From Mycobacterium marseillense (GTDB lineage Bacteria; Actinomycetota; Actinomycetes; Mycobacteriales; Mycobacteriaceae), in contig NZ_AP022584.1 of NCBI RefSeq assembly GCF_010731675.1, positions 620,001 through 684,000 of the forward strand: a stretch of DNA of 64,000 nt, given 5' to 3'. The position numbers were made by a program, and so were the translations under genes. The notes under the pieces are model-generated. The model was not told where the DNA came from and ran no database searches. It was given only the letters and a program-made list of their open reading frames with translations. Position 1 is the stretch's first letter; the number at the start of each line of letters is the position of its first letter. This document shows, piece after piece, positions 32,064 to 43,500 of the stretch.

Positions 32064-35000
32064 CGGCCCACTTGATCGACGACGCTATGCAGCGCTCGCC
32101 TTCGACCGATTCTTCCGCCCCGATCGCCAGCACGCCTGTCACTCCTATTGCTGTGATCGGGATGGCGTGCCGGCTCCCCGGGGCCATCGACTCCCCGGAG
32201 CAGTTGTGGGACGCGTTGTTGCGCGGTGACGACCTGGTTACCGAAATTCCGGCCGACCGCTGGGACGCCGACGAATACTACGATCCCGAGCCGGGTGTGC
32301 CGGGCCGGTCCGTATCGCGGTGGGGCGCATTCATCGACGACGTCGCCGGGTTCGATCCCGAGTTCTTCGGGATCAACGAGCGGGAGGCGATCGCGATGGA
32401 TCCGCAGCACCGGTTGCTTTTGGAGACCTCGTGGGAGGCCATGGAACACGCCGGTCTCACGCGGGAACGAATCGCCGACTCGTTGACCGGTGTGTTCATG
32501 GGATTGACCCACGGCGACTACCAGTTACTGGCCGCCGACACCCACTCCGTGGAAGGGGCGTACGGCTTTTCCGGCAGCAACTTCAGCCTGGCTTCCGGGC
32601 GCATCGCCTACGCCCTGGGTGTCCACGGTCCCGCATTGACGGTGGACACCGCGTGTTCGTCCGGTCTGACCGCGATCCACCTGGCCTGCCGCAGCCTGCA
32701 CGAGGGCGAAAGCGACCTTGCCCTGGCGGGGGGCGCCACGCTGGCGTTGGATCCGCGGAAGTTCGCCGCGGGGTCGGCCGAGGGCATGCTGTCGCCGACC
32801 GGACGCTGCCACGCCTTTGACGTCGCGGCCGACGGGTTCGTGGGCGGCGAGGGCAGCGTCATGCTGCTACTCAAACGGCTGTCCGACGCGCTACGAGATG
32901 GTGATCGGATTCTGGCTGTGGTGCGCGGGACCGCCGCCAACCAGGACGGTCATACGGTGAATATCGCGACACCGTCGAAGACCGCGCAGACCGCGGTGTA
33001 TCGGGCGGCGTTAGCCGCCGCGGGTGTGGATGCCCGCACGGTCGGCATGGTCGAGGCCCACGGGCCCGGCACCCCGGTGGGGGACCCGATCGAATACGCC
33101 AGCCTGGCCGACGTCTACGGCGTCGACGGCCGCTGCGCGCTGGCGTCCGTGAAGACCAACTTCGGCCATGCGCAGGCGGCTTCCGGAGCACTCGGACTGA
33201 TGAAGGCGATCCTCGCGCTGCAGCATGGTGTGGTTCCCCAGAATCTGCACTTCACCCGACTGCCCGATAACCTCGCCCAGATCGATACCAAACTGTTTGT
33301 GCCGCAAGAGAATACACCGTGGGTCACCAACGGTCATCACCCGCGCAGGGCGGCGGTCTCCTCGTATGGGCTGTCGGGAACCAACGTGCACGCCATCGTG
33401 GAACAAGCGCCCGAAGAGGAACTGAAAGCCGCTGTGCCCGAATCCATCTCGGCTGAATCGTCGACGACGGTACCGCTGATTTTCCCACTGTCGTCCACCT
33501 CGGCGGACGAGCTCCGCCGCACCGCCAGGCGGTTGGCCGACTGGGTGCGAGCCCATGATGACCTGGCGTTGCCCGACCTGGCTTACACCCTGGCGCGCCG
33601 GCGCGTGCACCGCCCGGTACGCACCGCGGTCATCGCGGGTGACCAACCCCAGCTCATCGAGGCACTGCGCGATATCGCCGACGGTGATAACCCGTATCCG
33701 GCCGCGGTCGGACAGGACGACCGGGGACCGGTATGGGTGTTCTCCGGGCAGGGTTCGCAATGGGCGGCGATGGGCGCGGACCTGCTGATGGCCGAACCCG
33801 TGTTTGCCGCCACCGTCGCGCAAGCCGAGCCGCTGATCGCCCGGGAGTCCGGGTTCTCGGTGACCGCGGCGATGTCGGCGCCGCAGACCGTGACCGGTCA
33901 GGACCGCGTCCAGCCGACCCTGTTCGCCATGCAGGTCGCGCTGGCCGCCACGATGAAAGCCTATGGAGTGCGTCCGGGTGCGGTCATCGGGCACTCCCTC
34001 GGCGAGGCCGCGGCAGCGGTCGTCGCGGGTGCGATATCGCTGGAAGACGGGGTGCGTGTCATCTGCCGCCGCTCGCGGCTGATGTCTCGCGTCGCAGGTG
34101 CCGGAGCCACGGCCTCGGTGGAATTGCCAGCCCAGCAAGTGCTTTCGGAACTGACGGCACGCGGCATCAACGACGTCGTGGTGGCTGTGGTGGCCTCGCC
34201 GCAGTCCACGGTGATTGCCGGCGCCGCGCAAACGGTTCGCGATCTGGTCGCGGGCTGGGAGCAGCGTGATGTGATGGCCCGCGAGGTCCCCACCGACGTC
34301 GCCTTCCATTCGCCTCAAGTCGATCCGATCATGGACGAGCTGACCGAGATACTCGCAGAGATCAGCCCGATGACGCCGGGCGTTCCCTTCTACTCGGCGA
34401 CCCTGTTCGACCCGCGCGAACAGCCGGTGTGCGATGCCCGCTACTGGACGAACAATATGCGCCGTATGGTGCGGTTCGCGACGGCCGTGCAGGCCGCGTT
34501 GGAGGACGGCTACCGGGTCTTCGCCGAGCTGGCGCCACACCCGCTTCTGATCCGCGCGCTCGAGCAGACCGCCCGCGGTCGCGAGATGCCGATGGCCGCT
34601 CTGGCCGGTATGCGCCGCGCGCAAGCGCTTCCGCACGGGCTGCGCGGCTTTGTGGCGGATCTACACAGTGCGGGCGCCGCGGTCGATTTCTCCGTGCTCT
34701 ACCCGAATGGTCGGCTGCTGGACGCGCCGCTGCCGACCTGGACGCACCGCCGGCTGTGGCTGAGCGGCGACGGTCAGGAATCCCCGGGCCATGGTGGTAG
34801 CACCGTGTCGGTACATCCACTGCTGGGCTCGCACGTGCACCTGCAGGAGGAACCGGAGCGCCACCTCTGGCAAGGTGAGGTCGGCACCGCCGCCCAGCCG
34901 TGGCTCGCCGACCACCAGATCCGCAATGCGGTTGTGCTGCCGGGAGCCGCGTACTGCGAGATGGCGCTAGCGGCGGCGCGTATCGTGCTGGGCGACACGG

Positions 35001-38000
35001 CGGAAATTCGTGACGTCCGCTTCGAGCAGGCCCTCCTGCTAGACGAACGGACCACGATCGACGCCTCGGCGTCGTTGTCATCGCCGGACGCCGCCGACTT
35101 CACCGTGGAGTCACATCAGGGCGGCGAACCGGCGCGGCACGCCGCGGCAATCCTGCATGCCGCCGAGGACGAGCAGCCACCCGCGTACGACATATCCGCG
35201 CTACTCGCCGCGCATGCGAGTCGCGATGACGGCGCCGCGGTGCGCACGTGCATGGACCGACGTGGCGTTCAGTACGGTCCCGCGTTCTGCGGTCTTGGCG
35301 CCGTCCACACCGGCGGGGACGCGACGGGCACCGTCCTGGCCGAGGTCGCGCTGCCCCGCCAAATCCGTTCGCAACAAGCCGCTTACGGTGTGCACCCGGC
35401 ACTGCTGGATGCCTGTTTTCAGTCCGTTGAAGCTCATCCGGACGTCCAGGCCCTGGGCGAAGGCGCGCTCGGATTGGTATTGGGGATCCGTCGACTCCGC
35501 GCCTACAGCGCTGCCCGCAACGTCCACTATTGCTACACACGGGTGACCAAAGCCGACACCTCCGGGGTCGAGGCCGACATCGACCTGCTCGACGAGCACG
35601 GGGCGGTCGTGCTCACCGTGCAGGGGCTGCGAGTCGGCGCCAGCGCATCCGAGAGCGGCGCCAAAGATCGCGTGATGGGCGAACGGCTGTTGGCCATCGA
35701 ATGGCGCCAACGAGAATTGCCCGAGCTGGACCACACCGACGCCGGAAGCTGGCTGCTGATCGGCACCACCACCACCGCCGATGTGGCGGCCAGCACATTG
35801 GCCGACGCCCTGAAAAGCCATGGTGTGCAGTGCACCACGATGTACTGGCCCCAGCAGGCTGACCACACCTCAAACGCCGAACAGCTGGGAAACCGTTTGC
35901 GCGCCGGTGAATTCGCCGGCGTGGTGATCCTCACCGGACCCAAAAACGGCGACGCTGACGAGGGGAGTATGCAGCTGGGCCGGGACTATGTGCAACATCT
36001 GGTGCGCATTGCCCGCGAGTTGGCGGACCTGCCGGGCGAACCGCCGCGCTTGTATGTCCTGACCCGTAACGCCCAAACCGTGGTGTCCAACGACGTGGCC
36101 AACCTCGAGCAGGCCGGGCTGCGCGGCCTGGTCCGGGTAATCGGCATGGAGCACCCACACCTGGGCGCCAGCCAGGTCGACGTGGACGAGGCCACCGACG
36201 CCGACCAGCTGGCACGCCAACTGCTCGCCGGGCTGGAGGAGGACGAGACCGCCTGGCGAAATGGGGTGTGGTATGCCGCGCGGTTGTGCCCCGCTCCACT
36301 GCTCCCCGAGGAGCGGCAAACCGCCGTCGCCAACCGCGAGCGTGACGGGATGCGTCTGCAGATCCGTAGGCCCGGTGACCTGGAGTCACTCGAACTCGTT
36401 GCCTGCGATCGCGTTCCGCCGGGACCGGGACAGATCGAGGTCGCGGTCAGCGCGTCCAGCATCAACTTCGCCGACGTGCTCGTCGCGTTCGGCCGTTACC
36501 CCGCCTTCGAGGGGCGGCTACCGCAGCTGGGCACCGACTTCGCCGGCGTCGTGACCGCCGTCGGGCCAGACGTGACCGACCACAAGGTGGGCGATCATGT
36601 CGGGGGACTGAGCGCCAACGGCTGTTGGGGCACCTTCCTCACCTGCGACGCGCGCCTGGCTGTCACACTGCCGGCCGGCCTGGCCGACGGCCGGGCGGCC
36701 GCGGTGACCACCGCGCACGCCACCGCCTATTACGGCCTGCACGAGCTGGCCCGAATCAACGCCGGTGACCGGGTGCTGATCCACTCGGCGACCGGTGGGG
36801 TCGGACAGGCGGCAATCGCCATCGCCCGGGCCGCGGAGGCCGAGATCTTCGCCACGGCCGGCAGCGAGCAACGCCGACAATTACTGCGCGAGATGGGCAT
36901 CGAGCACGTTTACGACTCCCGAAGCGTCGAGTTCGCCGACCTGATACGCCGGGACACCGATGGTTATGGCGTGGACATCGTGCTCAACTCGGTCGTCGGC
37001 GCCGGCCAGCGCGCGGGCGTCGAATTGCTCGCGTTCGGCGGACGATTCGTCGAGATCGGCAAACGCGACATCTACGGCGACACCCGGCTGGGACTCTTCC
37101 CGTTCCGGCGCAACCTGACGTTCTACGCCCTCGACCTGGCATTGATGTCATTCAGCCATCCGGACAGGCTGCGAGACTTGCTGGACACGGTCTACCGGCT
37201 GACCGCGGACGGCGCGTTGCCGATGCCGGAAAGCACGCACTACCCACTTGCCGACGCCGCCACCGCTATTCGGGTGATGAGCGGCGCGCAGCACACCGGC
37301 AAACTCGTGCTCGATATCGCGCACACCGGCCGCAGCCGCGTGGTGGTGCCGCCGACGCAGGTCGAAGTCTTCCGCAGCGACGGCGCTTACATCGTTACCG
37401 GTGGACTGGGCGGCCTGGGGCTGTTTTTGGCCGAGAAGATGGCTTCTCCTGGTTCGGGGGCCGGCTGCGGACGCATCGTGTTGTCCTCGCGCTCGCAACC
37501 GACGCCGGCGGCGCTGGAAATGATCGAGCGCCTCCGCGCGCTCGGTGCCGACGTCGTGGTGGAGTGCGGCGACGTAGCGGAGGCCGGCACGGCGCGACGG
37601 TTGGTGGCCACGGCGACGGCCACCGGACTTCCGGTGCGCGGTGTGCTGCATCTGGCGGCCGTGATCGAGGATGCCACACTGGCCAACATCACCGACGAGC
37701 TCATCGAGCACGACTGGGCGCCAAAGGTTTACGGTGCATGGAATCTGCACACGGCCACCGCCGAGCAGCCGTTGGACTGGTTCTGCTCGTTCTCCTCGGC
37801 CGCCGCGCTGGTGGGGTCGCCTGGACAGGGTGCCTATGCCGCGGCCAACAGCTGGCTGGACGCATTCACCCGCTGGCGCCGGGCCCGGGGTTTGCCAGCC
37901 ACCGCGATCGCCTGGGGTGCCTGGGCGCAGATAGGACGCGCCAGCGCCCTGGCCGAAGGCGCCGACGAGGCCATAGCTCCCGACGAAGGCGCGTACGCGT

Positions 38001-38422
38001 TCGAAGCGCTACTGCGCCACGACCGCGCCTGCACCGGCTATGCCCCGATAACGGGCACGCCGTGGTTGACCGCTTTCGCCCAACGCAGCCCCTTCGCCGA
38101 GGCGTTCCGCTCTAACGGGCAAAGCGCAACGGGCACAAGCAAACTGCGTGCCGAGCTCGACGAGCTGGCACCGGACGAGTGGCCTACCCGGCTGCGGCGC
38201 CTGATCTCCGACCAGGTCAGCCTGATCCTGCGCCGCAACGTCGATCCCGACCGTCCGCTGTCCGAGTACGGCCTCGACTCGCTGGGCGGCCTCGAACTAC
38301 TTACTCGCATCCAGACCGAAACGGGCGTACGCGTGACGCCCGCCGACATCGCCTCCATCGGCACCATTCGCGGTCTGGCCGAACTGCTGTGCGGAAAGCT
38401 GGCGCCCGCGGGCGTCGCCTGA
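32060..38422 (+). CDS. Type I polyketide synthase, Mas-like, KS-AT-DH-ER-KR-ACP
   Basis: A 2,120-residue single-module, fully reducing PKS. KS: active Cys 199 in VDTACSSG, then [14 protein letters not shown] and [14 protein letters not shown]: nucleophile Ser 646 in GHSLGEA and specificity motif VAFH at residues 747-750. DH: His 952 in [12 protein letters not shown] with a downstream [20 protein letters not shown] near 1575-1585. [10 protein letters not shown] near 1780, FSSAAALVG and Tyr 1926. ACP: Ser 2074 in [10 protein letters not shown]. The domain order and many motifs resemble mycobacterial mycocerosic-acid synthases, which act iteratively, but the AT motif resembles malonyl rather than methylmalonyl enzymes. 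No thioesterase is present, so the acyl chain should pass to another protein, probably the NRPS starter C domain. The start is ATG 32060 with GAGGAGG upstream. Confidence 0.92.
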   Translation: MTAHLIDDAMQRSPSTDSSAPIASTPVTPIAVIGMACRLPGAIDSPEQLWDALLRGDDLVTEIPADRWDADEYYDPEPGVPGRSVSRWGAFIDDVAGFDPEFFGINEREAIAMDPQHRLLLETSWEAMEHAGLTRERIADSLTGVFMGLTHGDYQLLAADTHSVEGAYGFSGSNFSLASGRIAYALGVHGPALTVDTACSSGLTAIHLACRSLHEGESDLALAGGATLALDPRKFAAGSAEGMLSPTGRCHAFDVAADGFVGGEGSVMLLLKRLSDALRDGDRILAVVRGTAANQDGHTVNIATPSKTAQTAVYRAALAAAGVDARTVGMVEAHGPGTPVGDPIEYASLADVYGVDGRCALASVKTNFGHAQAASGALGLMKAILALQHGVVPQNLHFTRLPDNLAQIDTKLFVPQENTPWVTNGHHPRRAAVSSYGLSGTNVHAIVEQAPEEELKAAVPESISAESSTTVPLIFPLSSTSADELRRTARRLADWVRAHDDLALPDLAYTLARRRVHRPVRTAVIAGDQPQLIEALRDIADGDNPYPAAVGQDDRGPVWVFSGQGSQWAAMGADLLMAEPVFAATVAQAEPLIARESGFSVTAAMSAPQTVTGQDRVQPTLFAMQVALAATMKAYGVRPGAVIGHSLGEAAAAVVAGAISLEDGVRVICRRSRLMSRVAGAGATASVELPAQQVLSELTARGINDVVVAVVASPQSTVIAGAAQTVRDLVAGWEQRDVMAREVPTDVAFHSPQVDPIMDELTEILAEISPMTPGVPFYSATLFDPREQPVCDARYWTNNMRRMVRFATAVQAALEDGYRVFAELAPHPLLIRALEQTARGREMPMAALAGMRRAQALPHGLRGFVADLHSAGAAVDFSVLYPNGRLLDAPLPTWTHRRLWLSGDGQESPGHGGSTVSVHPLLGSHVHLQEEPERHLWQGEVGTAAQPWLADHQIRNAVVLPGAAYCEMALAAARIVLGDTAEIRDVRFEQALLLDERTTIDASASLSSPDAADFTVESHQGGEPARHAAAILHAAEDEQPPAYDISALLAAHASRDDGAAVRTCMDRRGVQYGPAFCGLGAVHTGGDATGTVLAEVALPRQIRSQQAAYGVHPALLDACFQSVEAHPDVQALGEGALGLVLGIRRLRAYSAARNVHYCYTRVTKADTSGVEADIDLLDEHGAVVLTVQGLRVGASASESGAKDRVMGERLLAIEWRQRELPELDHTDAGSWLLIGTTTTADVAASTLADALKSHGVQCTTMYWPQQADHTSNAEQLGNRLRAGEFAGVVILTGPKNGDADEGSMQLGRDYVQHLVRIARELADLPGEPPRLYVLTRNAQTVVSNDVANLEQAGLRGLVRVIGMEHPHLGASQVDVDEATDADQLARQLLAGLEEDETAWRNGVWYAARLCPAPLLPEERQTAVANRERDGMRLQIRRPGDLESLELVACDRVPPGPGQIEVAVSASSINFADVLVAFGRYPAFEGRLPQLGTDFAGVVTAVGPDVTDHKVGDHVGGLSANGCWGTFLTCDARLAVTLPAGLADGRAAAVTTAHATAYYGLHELARINAGDRVLIHSATGGVGQAAIAIARAAEAEIFATAGSEQRRQLLREMGIEHVYDSRSVEFADLIRRDTDGYGVDIVLNSVVGAGQRAGVELLAFGGRFVEIGKRDIYGDTRLGLFPFRRNLTFYALDLALMSFSHPDRLRDLLDTVYRLTADGALPMPESTHYPLADAATAIRVMSGAQHTGKLVLDIAHTGRSRVVVPPTQVEVFRSDGAYIVTGGLGGLGLFLAEKMASPGSGAGCGRIVLSSRSQPTPAALEMIERLRALGADVVVECGDVAEAGTARRLVATATATGLPVRGVLHLAAVIEDATLANITDELIEHDWAPKVYGAWNLHTATAEQPLDWFCSFSSAAALVGSPGQGAYAAANSWLDAFTRWRRARGLPATAIAWGAWAQIGRASALAEGADEAIAPDEGAYAFEALLRHDRACTGYAPITGTPWLTAFAQRSPFAEAFRSNGQSATGTSKLRAELDELAPDEWPTRLRRLISDQVSLILRRNVDPDRPLSEYGLDSLGGLELLTRIQTETGVRVTPADIASIGTIRGLAELLCGKLAPAGVA

Positions 38423-38476
38423 GGCTGAAAGTCGAACCATGATAGCTGACGTGAATTGCACTGCGAGGGAAACGAA

Positions 38477-39754
38477 ATGAGCGGATCTGAGAAACTCGAC
38501 TTCTTCACCGACAAGTCGATCGTCGACGACCCCTATGACTACTACGACGCGATCCGTCGCTGCCCGGTATGGCGTGAACCGGCCCACGGCGTGGTGATGG
38601 TCTCGGGATACGACGAAGCCCTCGCGGTGCAACGCGACACCGACCATGCCCTATCGGTATGCAATATCGTCAGCGGACCATGGTCGGGGATTCCGGCCAA
38701 AACCGGCAGCGATGACATCTCGGATCTGATCGAGCGGCACCGCCAGCGGGTGACGTTCGGCGATTACTTCATCACCTTTGATCCGCCGAAGCACACCGCG
38801 CATCGCTCGCTGTTGAGCCGGTTGTTCACGCCGAAGCAGCTCAAGAACAACGAGGACTTCCTGTGGCGCCTTGCCGACGAGCAACTCAACCGCTTCGTCG
38901 CGAAGGGCAAGTGCGAGATCGTCATTGACTACAATTTCCCGTTCACGCTCGACGCGATCACCGACCTGCTGGACGTACCCGACGCTGACCGGGAGCGATT
39001 CCGCCATGCCGCGATAGCCAGCAGGCTTGACGGCGACCGTAGCGGCTTCGTGGGCGTGAAAGAGGAGTGGTTCGTCGAGTACGTCGAAGAACGGCGGCGC
39101 AATCCGCGCGACGACGTCCTCACCGAGCTTGCGCTGGCAAAGTTTCCCGACGGCACGACGCCCGAAGCGATCGATGTCGCCCGCGTTGCCACGTTCATGT
39201 TCGCCGCCGGCCACGGCACGACCATCGACCTGCTGAGTCTCTCGATGCTCACGCTGGCGGAGCGACCGGACTTGCAAGAGCAACTGCGCAAGGACAACTC
39301 GAAGATCCCCGCCTTCATCGAGGAGATGCTGCGCATCGAAAGCCCGATCAAATCGAACTTCCGCTTGGCGCGGCGCACCACCAGGATCGGCGACCTCGAT
39401 GTGCCGGCCGGTACCAGCGTCCTGGTGATGAACGGCGCGGCAAACCGCGATCCACGGCGGTTCGACGAGCCCAACGAGTTCCGCCTCGACCGCCCGAACA
39501 TCTTGCATCACATGGCGTTCGGCCGAGGTATTCACACGTGCCCCGGCGCCCCGATCGCCCGCGCCGAAGTGCGGGTGAGCTTGGAACGCATTCTTAACCG
39601 AATGGCCGACATTCGGCTGTCAGAGGCCGAGCACGGCCCGGCGGGCGCTCGCCGGCTCAAATGGGACAGCACCCTGTTGTTCCGGCGCCTCAAGGAATTA
39701 CACCTCGAGTTCACTCCGGTTCAGGAGGTGTCCGAATGCCCATACAATCGTTGA
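38477..39754 (+). CDS. Cytochrome P450
   Basis: A 425-residue bacterial class-I P450. The haem-binding loop FGRGIHTCPGAPIARAE places the thiolate ligand at Cys 355. The K-helix ExxR is in EEMLRIESP. The I-helix reads FAAGHGTTIDL near residues 243-252; the acidic residue normally before the conserved Thr is Gly here. It should hydroxylate, epoxidise or cross-link the acyl chain or peptide, with electrons from a reductase such as the SIP-like protein two genes downstream. ATG 38477 is chosen over the upstream ATG 38456 because GAGGGA lies eight bases before it. It follows the PKS after 54 bp, and its stop overlaps the next gene by 19 bp. Confidence 0.9.
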   Translation: MSGSEKLDFFTDKSIVDDPYDYYDAIRRCPVWREPAHGVVMVSGYDEALAVQRDTDHALSVCNIVSGPWSGIPAKTGSDDISDLIERHRQRVTFGDYFITFDPPKHTAHRSLLSRLFTPKQLKNNEDFLWRLADEQLNRFVAKGKCEIVIDYNFPFTLDAITDLLDVPDADRERFRHAAIASRLDGDRSGFVGVKEEWFVEYVEERRRNPRDDVLTELALAKFPDGTTPEAIDVARVATFMFAAGHGTTIDLLSLSMLTLAERPDLQEQLRKDNSKIPAFIEEMLRIESPIKSNFRLARRTTRIGDLDVPAGTSVLVMNGAANRDPRRFDEPNEFRLDRPNILHHMAFGRGIHTCPGAPIARAEVRVSLERILNRMADIRLSEAEHGPAGARRLKWDSTLLFRRLKELHLEFTPVQEVSECPYNR

Positions 39755-40074
39755 CCACATTGGCTGTCGGGGCGTGCGGCATGGCGTTGTGGATGACCGC
39801 TGGGTCCGGGCTCGCGTCGGCCGATCGGGATCTCAGTCCGTTTGTCAACACAACCTGCAATTACGGACAGGTGATATCGGCGCTGCAGGCGTCAGATCCC
39901 CAAGCGGCCGCACAATTCAACTCTTCGCCGGAGAGCGTCTCCTTCTTGCGTCAGTTCCTTGCCTCCCCGCCGAGCCAACGCCAGCAGATGGCCGAGCTGC
40001 TGGCGAGCCAGCCGGGGGCGGACGAGCAGTTCGGACTTGTCCAGCGCGTCTTCAGCACCTGCAACAACTACTGA
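39736..40074 (+). CDS. Small exported protein, hemophore-like
   Basis: A 112-residue protein with a Sec signal peptide (hydrophobic core AVGACGMALWMTAGSG, likely cleavage after Ala 29 in GLASA). The mature part of about 83 residues has two cysteines, one near each end (TTCNYG and FSTCNNY), which could form a disulfide, and a helical middle with SPPSQRQQMAELL. This arrangement resembles the small mycobacterial hemophore-related (haem-binding, MHB-type) exported proteins, but the match is from memory of the pattern and haem binding is not shown. ATG 39736 has AGGAGG seven bases upstream and overlaps the P450 stop. Its presence inside a biosynthetic operon is unusual. Confidence 0.7.
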   Translation: MPIQSLTTLAVGACGMALWMTAGSGLASADRDLSPFVNTTCNYGQVISALQASDPQAAAQFNSSPESVSFLRQFLASPPSQRQQMAELLASQPGADEQFGLVQRVFSTCNNY

Positions 40075-40090
40075 GCGGTCGGAGTTCTTC

Positions 40091-40858
40091 ATGGCTACCC
40101 TCATCGAAGGTTTTCCGCTCATCAGCACGCTGCGCGACGCAGTGTTCCTCTCGGCAACGCTCAGCGAGATCGAAAGGCTGACACCAAGAATGCGTCGCAT
40201 TCGGTTCAGCGGCCCGCGACTCCGCGGACTGACGTGGACGCCCGGTCAGCATGTCCGGCTGCAGGTCGAGAGTCTGCGTGAAGCGGTTCTACGGCTGCAC
40301 CCATACCCCGTGCTGCGCACGTATTCCATCTACGACGCCGACCCCGACCTCGGCGCGCTCGATATCGTGATGGTCGACCACGACGGCGGCCGGCAGGGCA
40401 TGACACCCGCCAGGCGCTGGGCGATGGCCACCGCTATCGGCGATGGCGTCCACTTCACCCGTCCGCAGGGCAAATTCGTCATCCGCGACGACGCGCCCTA
40501 TCACGTGTTCGCCGGCGAAGAAACCGCGTCGGTCGCGTTCGCCGCGATGCTTCGATCTATGCGGCCGACCGCGGAGGTGTACGGAGTGATCGAGGCCGCG
40601 ACCGACACCGACCACCTTCCCTTGAGCGCACCCCTAATCCGGGTCGAGCGCGGCGGCGCCCCAGCCGCGAATTCTGCCGTGCTCGCCGACGCCCTACGCA
40701 GCCTTCCGCTGCCCGACTATCCCGGCACCGCCTACCTCGCCGGCGAGGCCCGCACCATACAAACCTTACGCAAGATACTGACCACCGAACGTGGCTGGGA
40801 CCGACGCCAGATACGCACCAAACCCTTCTGGACCCCCGGTCGCGCCGGCATGGAGTAA
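40091..40858 (+). CDS. Siderophore-interacting protein (SIP/ViuB)-type flavin reductase
   Basis: A 255-residue protein of the SIP family. An N-terminal FAD-binding beta-barrel carries the flavin motif LRTYSIYD near residues 76-83 preceded by [10 protein letters not shown]. The C-terminal nucleotide-binding part shows [14 protein letters not shown] and [16 protein letters not shown], the two SIP landmarks. Known members reduce ferric siderophores with NAD(P)H or ferredoxin. In this operon it could instead supply electrons to the P450. The start is ATG 40091, 16 bp after the exported-protein gene and 2 bp before the FAAL gene. The C-terminus is slightly atypical ([10 protein letters not shown]). 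Confidence 0.82.
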   Translation: MATLIEGFPLISTLRDAVFLSATLSEIERLTPRMRRIRFSGPRLRGLTWTPGQHVRLQVESLREAVLRLHPYPVLRTYSIYDADPDLGALDIVMVDHDGGRQGMTPARRWAMATAIGDGVHFTRPQGKFVIRDDAPYHVFAGEETASVAFAAMLRSMRPTAEVYGVIEAATDTDHLPLSAPLIRVERGGAPAANSAVLADALRSLPLPDYPGTAYLAGEARTIQTLRKILTTERGWDRRQIRTKPFWTPGRAGME

Positions 40859-40860
40859 TC

Positions 40861-42600
40861 ATGGTTGAGACGTCTATTTCGAACCTGCTGTGCGAACGCG
40901 CCAGCCTGCAGCCCAATGACACGGCGTTCACCTTCATCGATTACGAGCAGGACTGGAACGGGATTGCGGAAAGTCTGACGTGGGCTCAGCTGCATCGGCG
41001 AACGGTGAACCTGGCACGGCGACTACGCAATTGCGGGTCAACGGGTGACCGCGCCGTCATCATGGCCCCGCAGGGGCTGGATTACATCGTGGCGTTTCTC
41101 GGTGCATTGCAGGCGGGTCAGATAGCGGTTCCGCTTTCAGTGCCGCTCGGTGGCGTCAGCGACGAGCGCGTCAGCTCGGTGCTGCGCGACGCATCGCCGA
41201 CGGTCGTTCTCACCACGTCCCCTGAAGCGGAAACCGTTGCGGAGTACGTCCAGTCGGAATCCGGCGGGGCCATTCCATCGCTGGTTGAGGTCGACCTGCT
41301 CGACCTGGACGCGCGGACAGGATCCGGGGCCGGCAGCGAAAATGACCGAGATCTGGCGTATTTGCAATACACGTCCGGGTCGACCCGCCGACCGGCCGGG
41401 GTCATGGTCTCGCATCGGAATCTACTGGCCAATTTCGGGCAGATCATGTCCGACTTCTGCGCGGAGCACGGGGGCGTCGCTCCACCGGACACGACCATTG
41501 TGTCGTGGCTGCCGCTTTATCACGATATGGGTTTGATTCTGGGAGTGTGCGCGCCGGTGCTGGGCGGAATCCGCACGGTGCTGATGAGTCCGGTGTCGTT
41601 CCTGCAGCGGCCGGCCCGGTGGATGCGGTTGCTGGCCAAGGAAAGTCACGCGTTTTCGGCGGCGCCGAACTTCGCTTTCGAGTTGGCGGCACGCAAAACA
41701 TCAGACGAGGACCTGGCCGGACTGGACCTGCGCGAGGTGCTGGTCATCCTCAACGGTAGTGAACGCGTGCATCCCGCGACGCTGCGGCGCTTCACCGACC
41801 GGTTCGCGCGGTTCAATCTCCCCGACGACGCGGTACGGCCGAGCTATGGGCTCGCAGAGGCGACGGTCTACGCGTTGAGCCGCACACCGGCGCAACCACC
41901 CAAAATCGCCCACTTCGACTCCGAGAAGATGGCCACCGGCACCGCGGAACGCTGCGAAAGTGCGACCGGCACACCGCTGGTCAGTTACGGGGTGCCGCGG
42001 TCACCGACGATTCGTGTCGTTGATCCCGACACCAGGATTGAGTGCCCCCAGGGAACGGTCGGTGAGATCTGGGTGCATGGTGACAACGTCGCCATGGGCT
42101 ATTGGCACAAGCCACAAGAGACCGAGCGGACGTTCGGCGATCGGCTCGTCGTCCCGTCGGCCGGCACCCCCGAAGCGCCGTGGTTGCGCACCGGGGACTC
42201 GGGATTCTTCTTCGAGGGCGAGCTGTTCATCATCGGCCGCATCAAGGACCTGCTGATCGTCTACGGGCGTAACCACTCGCCCGACGACATCGAAGCGACG
42301 GTCCAGGAGATCACCCGGGGTCGGTGCGCGGCGATAGCGGTCCCGCATAAGGACATGGAAAAGCTCGTCGTGATCGTCGAAGTCAAGGACAAGACCGCGT
42401 CCCACAGAGAGGGGGCGGACAAGCTCGCCGTAGTCGAGCGGGAAGTCACCTCTGCGGTCTCCAACTCGCACGGCGTCGGCGTGGCGGATCTGGTTGTGGT
42501 GGCACCCGGATCGATACCGATCACCACAAGCGGCAAGGTGCGGCGATCGGCGTGCGTGGAGCAGTATCGGCAAGGTCAGTTTGCCCGGTTGAACGCGTAG
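40861..42600 (+). CDS. Fatty acyl-AMP ligase (FAAL, FadD family)
   Basis: A 579-residue adenylate-forming enzyme. The P-loop motif [16 protein letters not shown], the FAAL-type [25 protein letters not shown], the hinge region [36 protein letters not shown] and the C-terminal [11 protein letters not shown] are all present. The pattern follows mycobacterial FAALs (FadD21/26/28/32 type), which make acyl-adenylates and hand the chain to PKS or NRPS carrier domains rather than to CoA. It is therefore the likely lipid-starter enzyme of the pathway. The start is ATG 40861, two bases after the SIP stop. A weak hairpin (CCTGC-GGG-GCAGG, 42605-42617) follows and may end the operon. Confidence 0.92.
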   Translation: MVETSISNLLCERASLQPNDTAFTFIDYEQDWNGIAESLTWAQLHRRTVNLARRLRNCGSTGDRAVIMAPQGLDYIVAFLGALQAGQIAVPLSVPLGGVSDERVSSVLRDASPTVVLTTSPEAETVAEYVQSESGGAIPSLVEVDLLDLDARTGSGAGSENDRDLAYLQYTSGSTRRPAGVMVSHRNLLANFGQIMSDFCAEHGGVAPPDTTIVSWLPLYHDMGLILGVCAPVLGGIRTVLMSPVSFLQRPARWMRLLAKESHAFSAAPNFAFELAARKTSDEDLAGLDLREVLVILNGSERVHPATLRRFTDRFARFNLPDDAVRPSYGLAEATVYALSRTPAQPPKIAHFDSEKMATGTAERCESATGTPLVSYGVPRSPTIRVVDPDTRIECPQGTVGEIWVHGDNVAMGYWHKPQETERTFGDRLVVPSAGTPEAPWLRTGDSGFFFEGELFIIGRIKDLLIVYGRNHSPDDIEATVQEITRGRCAAIAVPHKDMEKLVVIVEVKDKTASHREGADKLAVVEREVTSAVSNSHGVGVADLVVVAPGSIPITTSGKVRRSACVEQYRQGQFARLNA

Positions 42601-43500
42601 GCGTCCTGCGGGGCAGGTTTCGCCGGGGATTGCGGCTGTGTCGTCCGTCGCCGCCGATCGAGACTGAAGTTGAAATTCATGTTCAGCGGGCTAGTTCGGT
42701 TACGCCCGTGATTCTGCGTCGTTTTTCCGGGTTGCTCGATTCCAAGTTCTTCCCACCGGGCGCCAGCAGAATAGGTTGCTGCCCTGACGATGCCAGAGAT
42801 AGGTGTCAAGGTCACCCAAGCTGGCGTGGGACACAAATTTCCATGTGGGAAAATTAGGTGGACCCGATTTTTTGTGCATCATCCCTCCCGTATTAGAACG
42901 AAGCCGACTAGTCCGAAGGGGCTGATCCCGGTCGCAACCGCGGGTCGCGACAGCTTCCGCAAAACAAACTTGAAAACGTCGGCGACGAAATCGAGGTCGG
43001 TGGTGGATAACACCGGGAGTGGCTCGTTACCTGGGCAAGGAGAGCGCAATGGCTGCGTTGTCGAGTCCGGCGCGCGGTGGCTGGGTTGGCGGAGCCACCG
43101 CGCGCCGGCGGCCTATCGGAAATAGCCGAATTCGACATGCCGGGAGCCTATGGCCGGCTCTGCTGTCGGCGGGCAAGATGCGAGGCAAATAGAGTAGTCC
43201 GCGTGTCCAGTTAGGGTAGTGCTAACACAGAAAACTGCCGCCGAGGCCGATCCAGCGCAGCGCATCACTTGACAAAGAGTGGCGTCGGGGCGGGCGGGGA
43301 TAAACCAATTTTGTAAGACGCGCGCTGAATAGCGCTCGCTTTCGACGATGTCAATTGCAATGGCGCGCTAATTGCCTTCGTGAACAATTCAGCCGGCTGC
43401 TGATCCACCGCAGGCAGGCGGGTCGCGCGCGCAACTCCGCCGGCCCCGCCCGCCTGCGGGCGCCTTCACTCGGATCCGTCGCGCCGGTACGTTGTCGGCC
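42601..43500. other. 900-bp gap between the cluster and the SDR gene, no supported gene
   Basis: Composition is visibly more AT-rich than the neighbouring genes, especially 42660-43020 and 43180-43360. Short open frames exist on both strands (for example 42790-43125 plus, 42700-42882 minus), but they lack ribosome-binding sites, family resemblance and typical mycobacterial codon bias. I see no tRNA, integrase, transposase or clear terminal inverted repeats. It is probably the decayed right junction of the inserted cluster plus the promoter of the SDR gene. Confidence 0.5.

Noticed and set aside
11990..42600. Whether the cluster is a mycobactin-type siderophore locus
   Set aside because: There is no salicylate synthase, lysine hydroxylase or cyclisation domain. 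The FAAL and reducing PKS indicate a lipopeptide; the SIP-like protein alone is not enough.
42790..43125. A 111-codon plus-strand open frame after the FAAL gene
   Set aside because: No ribosome-binding site, no recognisable family and atypical composition; treated as chance in a decayed junction.
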